From the NCBI RefSeq assembly GCF_047663525.1, contig NC_092613.1, forward strand, positions 8,891,501 through 8,955,500: a DNA stretch of 64,000 nt, in the 5' to 3' direction. Positions 10,461 to 22,400 of the stretch are shown here, piece by piece. Position numbers and translations under genes: made by a program. This DNA is from Anas platyrhynchos. Lineage: Eukaryota; Chordata; Aves; Anseriformes; Anatidae. The notes below the pieces were generated by a model that saw only the letters and a program-made list of their open reading frames with translations, searched no databases and had not been told where the DNA came from. Every line of letters begins with the position of its first letter. Position 1 is the first letter of the stretch.

Positions 10461-13400
10461 GTAACGCAGAATCCTGTAGCTGCTCCTGGGGCAAAGCTAA
10501 ACCAGATTGGGTCTGGAAATGGGATATAATTTGGACCTGGGGACATGGTTCCCATTTTTATCCTGGGAAACCTTCTCCATGGTCTGCAGGGCTTTGATGT
10601 ATGAAAGACACCGGGGAAATGCAAATCGTGACGCAGCAAGTGAAACTGGTTGCTCTTTTCACTGCCCCAGCTGTTACGCTATAAAGCAAACAAGCGGAAC
10701 GCTTTGCACTGCGTGCATTTGGGATCTGTGCTTCTGTCCTCCAAATTTTATTTATAACAACAACAACAAAAAGTATAAATTGCGATGTAGATATGGGCGT
10801 GTGGACTATTGCTTGAATCTTTTCAGATGAGATTTCCTTTTATCAGCTTTCTGATTAAAAATAGTACCGGCTTTCCTTAAAGAAAGATGAATAATCCTGC
10901 TGATAGCTGTCCTGGAAACCTAGCTCCACTCCCTGGAAAACGAAGGCAGCGGAATAGGGAAGGGGAGAGCTGCAGGTTGGCAGGCAGGGATGTGAGAAGC
11001 TGCATGCTCAGAAACAATCTTCTTCCTCAGACACTCTTGTTTTTTTTTGACCAAGCACCTGCAAAATTTCACCTTTGGCTCTGTGCACCCACCCCGGGAA
11101 TCTCTGAGCTGCGGTTCAGCTCACAGCTCCCCTACTCCTTTGTGCTGGAAACAAAGCCTCCAGAAACTGGGCAGCCAAATCCTTCAGAGCTGTGGCAGCA
11201 CCGGGGACTTCCCAGTGAGTCAGGAGTGGCCCCACAGTAATCCTGCATGGCACGGGCAGCAATTAGCTGGAGGAGCCTTGCAGTTGCAGGGAAAGGCTGT
11301 GCCCCAAACACGGGGCTCGGGCTTTGGTGTGGGAGAAATGTTGAGACATTCCCAGGAAGATCTTTCCTTGCCTCCTTCCTTCCTTGCTCATTTCCCTGAT
11401 GGCTCGCTTTTCTTGACTTTGCATATTTTTGTTTGTCTCCTCTAGGTGTTCAGCTTCCAGATTGAAGCTCTTCCTCTTCAGCCTTTTCCCAATACTCGCG
11501 TGGCTTCCCAAGTACAAAATTAAGGAGTACGTTTTGCCTGATGTCCTCGGTGGGCTCAGTGCGGGGACGATTCAAGTGCCACAAGGTGAGGAGCAACAAC
11601 TTTCTGGGTCTCCAGGAGAGGACAGCACATTGCAGACGGGAATGGACACCCAGTTTGTGGGGGTTACCTACTTTATGGCTGGCACGTACAAACCCAAGCT
11701 CAGCCTCCTGCTGGTCCCTACATATCCCTGTGGAGGCCTCCCTTGCCCTCTCTGTCCAATGCTCTGCCTGGAAAGCAGTGCCTGTGCTGGCCACAGCACC
11801 TTCCTGGAGCTGATGCACAGCTCTGGGGCTGTGAGCATCCCCAGTCTACTCAGACCTGGCTCACCCGCCCCTTCCCCTTCTCCTCCCCAGGGATGGCTTT
11901 TGCGCTGCTGGCCAACCTGCCTCCCGTCAATGGGCTCTACTCCTCCTTCTTCCCCCTGCTAACATACCTCTTCCTTGGCGGTATCCATCAGATGGTCCCA
12001 GGTAAGAGACTGTGGGGTAATTACTTGCACGGGGCAGCAGATGGGATGGGAACACTCGCCGTGTGCCGGGATAGAGATGTTTGGGCAGGGTCGGTCCTCG
12101 GGGCTCATGGTGTCTCCGGTTCCTGTGCTGCGGTGATGGGCTGGGCAACTCTGGACAGCCTGACACGTCGGAGTGCTTTCCAGGGCAGGACGCTCCAGAG
12201 CAAAGCCCTGACCTCACTGTGTTGTGCTGAAGGTACTTTTGCAGTCATCAGCATTATCGTCGGCAACGTCTGCAACGAGCTGGCTCCGGAGTCGGACTTC
12301 CAGTACTCCACCCACAACGAGACCGGCATCAACACCACAGCCCTGGAAGCGGCCAGGCTGGAGATCTCTGCCACGCTGGCCTGCCTGACAGCCATCATAC
12401 AAGTAAGGGCTCTGCACCACCCCTGCTCTGCCCCCTGGCCAAAGCTGACCCTCAGGGACTCATCCGGAGCAGAGGCGAGGGGTGGGCGCAGGAGCTGGAG
12501 GTGGCCCCACTGCACCAGGAGTGATGCCTGGGGGGGTCCTGCCCCAGCTGCGGTCTCGGTGTGAGCTCTCCCAGCAGAACAGCCAAAGGCTGGCCAGCCC
12601 TGGGACAGGACCGCAGCCAGGGACAACATCCCTACAACATCCCTCCTGTCCTGCAGCAATTCTCCCTCCCCTCTGCCCCGCGCAGCCCGTCCCTGCAGGC
12701 TCTGCACCTCGCGTTTTCGGGCTGGCGCGTTTCTAACAACTCCTTGTCTGTCCTACCCTAGCTGTGCCTGGGATTCGTGCAGTTTGGCTTTGTTGCTATC
12801 TACCTCTCAGAGTCTTTCATCAGGGGCTTCATGACAGCAGCAGGGCTGCAGATCCTCATCTCCGTGCTCAAGTACGTCTTCGGCTTGACGGTCCCATCTT
12901 ACACCGGGCCCTTAGCTATCGTCTATGTAAGTGGGTGCTCTGGGCAGGGGCCTTCCCTGCACCTCCTCCCCCCGTGACCACCACACCGCAGGCACCACAG
13001 CCACCTCTGCTGGGGAAACTGGGCTGGGGAGAGGAGGAGAGGGTGGAGGGAGGGGGAACCCGGCTGCGCTGCGCTGCTGCCCCCGCGGCTCACCTGCAGT
13101 CGTAGCTGAGCTCCTGCCTGGTGGGGTGTAAGCAGAGATAACGAAGTGGGGCTGGGATTTGGGCAGAATACGAACCATGCTGCTTTACAACAGGAGGTTT
13201 GCACAACTGATAGCAACAGAAACTTCTTCTGTGGGTAGGTTTTCCCATTCCCGGGCTTTTCTGCATCTTCCCTAGATGCATCCTCCATGCGCTCAGCTAG
13301 AGCTGCATTTAACCAAACCGCACAGAGCCAGGGCTGGCTGCTGATCTCCCAGCAGCAGGATTTCTAGCACTTCCCTCACCCCCAGACATCTCAAGGTGTT

Positions 13401-16400
13401 TGCAGGCAATTACAGTAACGAGCATTCTCCACTGTGCTGATCACACTGCCCAGGGTCTCAGGTTCCCTGTGATTCCTTCTTCTCTTCTCTCCTCTTTAGA
13501 CATTCATTGACATTTGTAAAGGCCTGCCCCAAACCAACGTGGCCTCCCTGATCTATGCCTTGGTCAGTGCTGTGCTCCTGATCGTTGTCAAGGAGCTCAA
13601 CCTCAAGTACATGAAGAAGATCCGGATGCCCATCCCCATGGAGATCATCATCGTAAGTGAGGCGTGAGCTGTCCCTCGGACCGCCGGGGGGTTCCCAGAC
13701 CCTCCCAGCCCCAGGACACCAAAGCCACCCCTGGGACACCAAAGCCACCCCTGGGACACCAAAGCCACCCCTGCACAGCATCTGCACACTCAATACGCTG
13801 TGACCCCACATGGATCACAAGTTGGGGCACCTTTGTGGAGGATGCCTCTGACACCCAGCTCATCCCTCTTAGACCGTACCAGCATCCTGGTGGTGTCAGG
13901 GATCAGGAACATAACCCTTTCTGGGGACGGTCCCTCCTGTCCCAGCCTGAATTTGGTGCTGATTTTCTACCGTCAGCCCCAGGAGAAGAGTAGGTGTAGT
14001 GCTTCCAAAAGATTTCATGCTCTTTCTGCTTACTGCTTGTTTATTCTCTGTATGTCCAGGTAATAGTTGCGACTGCAATCTCTGGCAGCTTTCAGATGCC
14101 TGAGAAGTACAACATGCCAGTAGTTGGGAAGATCAGCATGGGGTAAGTGCATGTGCACCTCTGACTCACCATCCAAATAATTTCATTTCCTCCTCCTCAT
14201 TCTGCAGCCTGGAAAACCCCTCCCTGCTGCGTGACAGTCCCCTTCCAGGACTGCCAGGCAGCGCTGCTGGGCCCCGTTACACAATGCCCCCATTCTCTGA
14301 TCCCAGCCACGGTTTGGACGTGTTTAGACACCGATCCTGAACCCGTGTGCTTCTCACCCCCTGCCTCCAACACTGGTGCCCCAACCGCCTCTCGCCTCTG
14401 CTCTGCGTGCAGGTTCCCAGCCCCAACCCTGCCCATGGTGAGCAAGTGGAAGGACATGATCGGCACGGCCTTCTCGCTGGCCATCGTGGGCTACGTGATC
14501 AACTTGGCCATGGGGAGGACCCTGGCAGCCAAGCATGGCTATGACGTGGACCCCAACCAGGTAATGCTTGCTCTGGAGGGACGCGGGCGAGGAATGTTCC
14601 CCTGGCTCTCAGGCGTGAAGGGAAGACCTCCCTGCACGAGGGGGAAGCTTGCAGATGCACCCTGCGTAAAAACCTACGTGCTGCTCCCATGCACGTGGCG
14701 GCTTGCCAGGCAGGGGCCGAAAGGACATGGCGGATCCATTTCCTAACAGGTGGGAGAGAGGCTGACAAAGGGTAGGAAGGTGTAGGTTCAGCTCTCTGAT
14801 CTGCCTTCCCTCCAGAGCTGAGGCTTCAGCCCCAAGTGCTGGCCCCGATGGCATTTTTGCAGGATGCTGGGGCACAGCGAGGCACATGCACTGCTTTCTG
14901 AGCAGAGAAAGACCTGGATTCCTGGTGTGTCACCCAGACACTGCGACAGGCAGGACATTAAATAATCCTCTCCTGTCATCGCTGGCACAGCGGTAGCTTT
15001 CAGGAACAGCCACAAAGCCCTGCCCTTAGCGTGTCAACAGATGACAAGTGTTCATGCGGCACGGTGCTTCCAGGTTTCCCTGCCATGGCAGCACCATCCC
15101 AGCTCTTCCTGGAAGCAGCGGGTCTGGGACACTCCGCAGAGAGCCTGTCCTCTCCCCGGGGGCAGAGTGCTGCCAGCAGGGCTGCTGGAGGCCCTGGGGA
15201 GTTTCTGCCACGCAGAGCCCAGCCCAGGTTCATCCTCTTCTGCCTGGCAGCTCAGCTGCCTTCACCGTGTTCCCCCATCTCCGCAGGAAATGCTGGCCCT
15301 GGGCTGCAGTAACTTCTTCGGATCCTTCTTCAAAATCCACGTCATCTGCTGTGCGCTCTCCGTCACTCTCGCTGTGGATGGGGCAGGAGGGAAATCACAG
15401 GTTGGTTCTTCCCCTCCTCTCTCCCCTGCGTGACCCACTTTGAACACAAGCCCCGGCAGAGGTGCACCCTGCCAGCCTGACGTCGCTGCTGCAGGTCTGG
15501 AGAAGCTCCCTATGAGCGCTTCACGTTGTTATCAAATGCAAACCATGCTCCCCAAAAGCCCCACGTTTTGTCTGGGTTGTTTGTTGGATTGGTCACAGAT
15601 GGGTTTTCTCAGATTTTTCTATTTTTTTTCTCAGAGCTGTGAAATCTCAGCCTGTTTCTCAGAGGCAAACTACTGCTCACGACCAGTGCTGCAGCGCCCA
15701 GCTCCGGTGCTGGCTGAAGCAAGGACCAGGAGGGGGTTTTGGAAGACCCAGGATTTAACGATGTGGTTTCTCTCTTTTTTTTTTTTTTGCAGGTGGCAAG
15801 TTTCTTTGTGGCAATGGTGGTAATGGTGACTATGCTGGCCCTGGGGATCTACCTTGAACCCCTTCCAAAGGTAACACGAACAAACGTGCAAACAGCGCGG
15901 CCACGGCATCACATCCCCAACCTGCCGAGCGAACTAGAAAACCACAACACAAACCTGTGAACAGCGGGGTTTGCTGTGGGCTGGGGTCCTGTCTGCAGCA
16001 AACAGAGGTCTTCTAAACCGTTATGCTCCAAATATGATCTCTGTGAGCTTTCCTATTCCCTTGTGGCCACTGGGCTGAGGGCGGGAGGTGCTGCTGGGCT
16101 GGGAAAGCTGCTCCGAAATGCGGGGTGGCCGCAGTGCTGACACTGTGCCCTCTCCTCCCAGTCCGTCCTGGGAGCCCTCATCGCTGTGAACCTGAAGAAC
16201 TCCCTCAAGCAGCTGGCCGACCCCTTCTACCTGTGGAAGAAGAGCAAGCTGGACTGCGTGAGTGCCTGGGGCTGGGTGGAGAACCCCTGGTGGCAGCCGG
16301 GGGAGGTGGGCTTCGCGCCGGTGCCCCCAGCTCTGCCTCGCCTGGCCGAGCTGCTCGGCGCACATATCACGGAGGCCTGAACTATTACCTGCTCTGTTTA

Positions 16401-19400
16401 AATGCCAATCAAGTGCAGGAGCCTGTTTGCCCAGAACTAGCCAAACCGGCCCTGCTCAATATCTGGGAGTCATGACTTAAAAACTCACACAATAGCCCTC
16501 CAGGGCGAGGAGAGCCCTTCGCTGCGATAAGGACTCCAGGCACTGGTTGATGTATAAACCCAGGCGGGGGGGTGTGGGGGAGTGAGAACGGAATTTGGAA
16601 ATGTCTGACATAAAAAGACAGTGTTTGAACAGGGCTCCCACGGCTGAGTGGTGTGTGTGGACACTGAGCCAATATCCTGCCGGGTCCCGACACCCCGCCT
16701 TATCGGAGGAATCAGGAGTCCAAAGGGGCTGACCTGACTCATCAAGAGCTTTCCCGAAACACTGCTCAAACAGCTGCCGGGGGACAGATGGGCTAGTGGT
16801 GCTGGCCGAGTTGTGTGGCTGTGGTGTGAATGCTCTAGCTCTAGCTCGGGACACGAGCTGCAGAAATTCGGTCGGTGCTGAGGTGGTGCCGCAGCCGGGC
16901 TGGAGCAGGGATGTGCGAGGGCCCCGCTGGCACCGTTACTGCAGAGCAGGCTCAGCAGAGAGAAAGTCACTGATGGGAAGATGTTTTTGGGCAGGATTGT
17001 GTGTCCAGCCCTCCGCCAGGAACTGTGCTCAGCAAGTTAAACACCACAGGTTTTAATGATGCCTGGCAGAGAGGCTGGATGTGTGCCAGCTGGGCAAAGC
17101 CCTGGGGAGGCTTCTCCAGAGAAGCCCTCGCCCCCCATGTGTGGGCAGGGGAAGTCGCTGCCCTTCACCAGCACTTGCAAGGAGGCTGCACAGCGACGCG
17201 TGGTGTGCCCAGGACCCGCTAGCAGCGACCATGAGCTGCCTGCAGGTGCAGAGAGCGCAGGGACCGGGCAGATGCCATTGGAGTGAACTGCATTCCCCTG
17301 ACCTTAATCTGCCTGGTATTTGAACTAGATTCGGTGTCCTTCCCGTCCCAAACTGAGGCCACCTCTTCTGGGTGATGTCAGCAGATTGGTGTCCATTACC
17401 TCAAGTTGTGTTTCAGCACGAACAGTGGGGACTGCTCCGCAGGCACAGTCCAGTGCCAAGTGTGGATGGAAAGAAGCCCTTACTCACATTTATATGCATC
17501 ATCCTTAATCTGATATTAAGATGCTGAAGTCATCAAAATTACCCTGATTTGACCGAGGTCAAAGTTAGCTATTAATAATCTTGAGGATGGGTTTATAATC
17601 CCCTGATAATAATTCTCAGAAGGCATATTTATACACTCAGGCAGGACTAATTTCACGTGAAGGGAGATGCTCAAGTGCTAATAGATAAAAATGACAAATG
17701 ACGGAGCTCTGAGCCGAGAGGTGGAGCAGGTTTTGGTATGCTCTGTCATACTTTGTCATCAAATCTGCTCTGTGTTCAGGTCATTTATAGCAGGCGCCCC
17801 GATGGTTTCACGTAGATGCTCATTCCTTCTGAAATGCTCTGACTGACAGCAGGAGCCTTCCTGGGGGTGGGAGCAGCTACTGAGCAGCAGATGGGCTGAT
17901 CTGCAGGAGCCTTTTCTTGGTGCTTTTTGAACCGAGTGAGTGACGGGAGGTCACGCAGCTATGAAGAATTGCACCGGCTGCTAGTACAGCTGAAAAACTG
18001 GGGCTTCTGGCAGGGTTCCCAGCAATGATGCTTCACAGCGAAGCATGCAGGAAGATGCACAATTAGAATAATTGCAGAATTTGGGCCCCGCTCTTCTGAT
18101 CAGCTCAGCTGGGTAGTTCTTTGGGTCCTGAATGGCACGAGCCATTCTGCGTCCAGTGCTGTGCTGCAGCCCCTGGCCCAGCAGGACATGCCATGCCCTT
18201 CTCTTTCTGCAGCTGGTCTGGCTGGTGAGCTTCCTGTCCGCCTTCTTCCTGAGCCTGCCCTACGGAGTCGCTGTGGGCGTGGGATTTTCCGTGTTGGTTG
18301 TGGTTTTCCATACCCAGTTGTGAGTATTGCCCTCCAAAGACCTAAAGAGAAGGAACATCTCCTAGATACAGAACAAGCGACAGGTTATTTTTATAGGCGA
18401 CCTCTGGCCCGGGTTTTGAAGGAACGTGCAGCAGGAGCCTGGGGGAGTGCAGGTGTCCTCCCTGCCCCTGGAATGTGCAAACAGGAATGGCAGGCGCTAA
18501 TTTACTGCCTGCATTCCCACTCCTGCGCACGGGTAACGATGTGCACATCCCAAGGCAGGGGGGTGTCGGGCGGCATTTACCTCAACAAGAAAAGCTGCCT
18601 GCATAGTTCCCAGCAGAAAATCCTGCCTGTAAGAAGAAAGAGCCCCGTATATGTGCAGAGCCACATCATTTTTAATAGATGGAACCCCTTTATTAACACC
18701 TCCCAGACTGGGATCTCAAGTGCAGCCAGCCAGCCCCGGGGTGGACCCAAAGCAAGGCTCGCAGCCAGCCCCGGCACCCATCTGAAAGCCCTGCAGCCCC
18801 GTGCCAGGAGCTCCACCTGGGGAATGAGGCTGTCCCAGGGGCTGGCTCTGTTCTGCCAGCATCCACTTGGCCTCCACAGGGCTGAAAGCCAAGTGCTTTC
18901 ATAAAGCAAAGTTTCAGATCCTGGTGGGGTTTATGAACTGGGGGCAGTTTTCTTCCTCTGCGACTTCCACTCTAATTCTGGTCGGATTTTTCTCCCAGCC
19001 GGAACGGTTCTGCCCTGGGCCAAGTAACCTCCACGGACATCTACAAGAACCCAAAAGCCTACAACAAGGTAAGCAGAAACTAAAATACCCTCAGAGGAAA
19101 TGTTTCTTTGCCTCTGGTACCAGCACAGTCAGGAAGCCCATGTCCAAGTTTTTGCCTTCGCAAGGCTGTTTGCTGCTGGTTTTGGGGTTGCAGGTGAGCT
19201 GCTCCCCAGCTCGCCCTCCCAGTTACCTGCTGCCCAGACCCCCAGGCACCCAGCACCCCATGGACCCCACCGGACCGGGTTTGAGTTCCCGTCTCTGTTG
19301 CAGGTGCATGAGCTTAACGGGATTAAGATCGTGACCTACTGCTCGCCACTGTATTTTGCCAACTCAGAGATATTCCGGGAGAAGATCATAGCCAAGGTGA

Positions 19401-22400
19401 GTAATGCCCTGAAAGATTTTTACTTGCAGCCTATCCCAAACAGCCCTTGCTCTCTTCTGCCATGCCAGGCTGAGATAATTAAGCCGAGGATCATCATGAA
19501 AGATCATCACATCCATGCTCTGTTCTTCCGCTCTCTTCTCTCTGATTTTCTGATTTTGGATCTCATTTTAGAGGCTGTGCCTGAATCTTGGCAAGTCTCC
19601 TCCTCTGAGCTCTGCCAAAGCAGAGTCTCCTTGCTGCACGTGTCCTCTCCCTGCACATGCTGGCACCCTGTGCCACGGGGGCTGTGGCTGTGTGGTCGCC
19701 ACCATGATCACCTCGTGCCAGTGTAGAGCTGCTGCCAAACTGCACCACGTGCCGCAGGCTGGGACAGCACAGGGAAGACTCCCTGCCTCCGGGGCTGAGC
19801 AGGCTTTTTCAGAGAAAACCCTCTTTTTTTTTCCACAGACCGGGGTGGATCCGGGTAAAGTGTACTTAGCCAGGAAGAAATATGTGAAGCGGCAGGAGAA
19901 GGGGACAGCGCAACCACCAACGAAGCTGCCGAAATTCTTACTGAGGCAGAACAAGGTAACTCCGCCTGGGTCTCCATGTTGCTGAACAAGCTCTCCAGCT
20001 CCACATCAAATAGCTCCTCTCGACACAGGGTTTGCACTCTCTTCCTCATCACATTTACTACTGCCTGCATCCTTCCCTTCCCACCCACAGCTCCATTCCT
20101 CCCAACACCCAAACCTGAAGGTGCAGGAGAATTGGAAATGGCTGGGAGTGGGAAGGCTGTAGAGATAGCTAGAATGGAAACAGGGTGAACAATTTACTGG
20201 AAACCGGGCTTGCCCTGTTTGTTGAAGGATGTACCTGTTTCTCTAAGGGTACACCTATGCCAGCTTCAGAACCCTTCCCTTGTGGAACACATTTCCCAGT
20301 CATCCCAGCTTCATTGGTTTGTGCTGCTGACCAATCTCGATGCTTGTGAACAGGAATCATTTCAAATTAACCTGCTGCACTCCAAGCCCAAGGGACACAG
20401 TTCAGCACCAGGCTGGAGTTAGCCCAGATTAAAACACTTCACGCCGCTGAATGCTTAAGGTGAATTCAGCATCTGGATCTCAGCCTGTGCTGATAGCTGT
20501 GCTGATGGCTGTGCTCAGTGTCTGCGGAGGTCTCGCGTGTATTTGGGTGTAAGAAAAAGCATTTCTTGCAGCACTGGTTCACAAACAGCAGCGATTCTAC
20601 CCTGCCCATGTTCCTCTGCCTTCCTCTAGACCTTGTCTTTGCAAGAGCTCCAGAAAGACTTTGAAAGCACCTCTCCAACAGATACCAACAACAACCAGAC
20701 GACCGCTAATGGTGCCAGCATCTCTTACGTCACGTTCCGCCCGCCTGCCAACGGCGCCGGGCAGGGGCACAGCTCCGGGGAGCTGGGCAGCACCACCAGC
20801 CTGCAAGGAAGCACCTTCAGCATCATGCCCACAGCAGATGTTGACCCTATGGCCACGGCACCGCCCTATGTCAGCTTCCACACCATCATCCTGGACATGA
20901 GCGGGGTGTGCTTTGTTGACCTCATGGGCACAAAAGCCCTGGGCAAGGTTAGTCCTCTGCTGCGAACGCAGACAAGCTGCTTACCACCCAGGTACCTTCC
21001 ACTCCCTTGTGCAGTGCAGATAAAGGTGTTTACCCTCCTCAATAGAAGGTTTGTGTGAGTTTCTCCTTCAGCATTCCCAGGACACGTGTAAAGCCTTGGA
21101 TAAGACTTCATGTATAAACGCAGAGCTGGAGCAGCAGTGTTATTAATACTCTCTCTCCTCTCCCGTCTCTTCCAGCTGTGTTCCAGTTACCAGAAGATTG
21201 GGATTAAAGTGTTTTTGGCCAACGTGCATGGTAAGAATCCATGAAGAGAAATTTCCATGTGACCTTCCCCCATTTTGGTCTTTTTTATCCTTATGTAAAC
21301 TGGACTAACTGTCATCCCCTTGTTGGACCAAACAAGAACAGGTGAAAGAACAGAAGAAAGCAAGGAGAAACACTGCTCTCTGTCTGTGAAATAGGTTCTT
21401 TCATTTGGGAAGTGATATGATAGCAAAATCTCCGTATTTGGTATATAGAAGAAGACTAGAAATGGAATAATTTCTGCTGCAAACCTTTCTTCCCTATGCA
21501 TCCTGGCATTGCTTTAGCTCAGAGGACCACCATCTGCCACATTCTTTTTCAAAGGCTTCCTTCTTTGGTTTCATCCTGGTTCATGTACCCTTCCTTCTTC
21601 AGCTCAGGTGTACAACGACATTAGCACAGGTGGAGTCTTTGAAGAAGGAGGCCTGGACCAAAACCACATCTTCTTAACAATCCATGACGCTGTTTTGTTT
21701 GCACTGGCAAATATCAAAGAAGTCGTCCACCCGCCCATCTTAGAAGAGGTAACATTTGCTCCTGGTTTGCTCCTTCTCTATCTCACAGTGCTGTACTATC
21801 AGATCCATACACCATGCCAGCACAAAGGAAGAACAACAACACGTTATTGCACATAGTAAAGTTTCTTGTTTATCTCGGGTGGCGAAGGTTTAAATCCAAC
21901 AACATTTCATATCCTAATTCTCGCAAATGAGCCAAGACCCTGCTGACTGAGTTGCTTTCAATGGAAACTTGGAAGTGTACATGTTTTCTGCAAAGCCCAA
22001 GCTGGGAGATAAACATTGTCCCAGCCTGCAGAAGCCAAAAGAGCCGTGCCAGGTCTATGCCCTCTGTTTGGCATTGGCTGGAGCACGCAGCTCCACCAAG
22101 GGCAGAATGTGGCCTTCGGAAATGGAGGCAAAGCACATGCACCTTGAACAGCCCCAGCTTCCAGGAGTGCTTCCCGCGGAGGGAGGAGAAAAGGCCAAGG
22201 AATGTGGCACATGCTGACAACACAGGGTCAGATAGGTTGTTTCCCCAAACATGGATTAGTTTATTGCACCATAACTGGAGCTGCAACCAGGGCAGTGTGA
22301 GTCGGTTATCTCGTCAGAGTAAGTTAAGGTATCCCGTATCTCTGCGGAGTGATAGGTAAGCACCAGCTCAGTCAGAGGAGATAAGGAGCAGAAACGGGAT

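Noticed and set aside
18161-18904. 247-codon plus-strand frame overlapping SLC26A9 coding exon 12
   Set aside because: It is out of frame with the conserved exon and runs into intron sequence.
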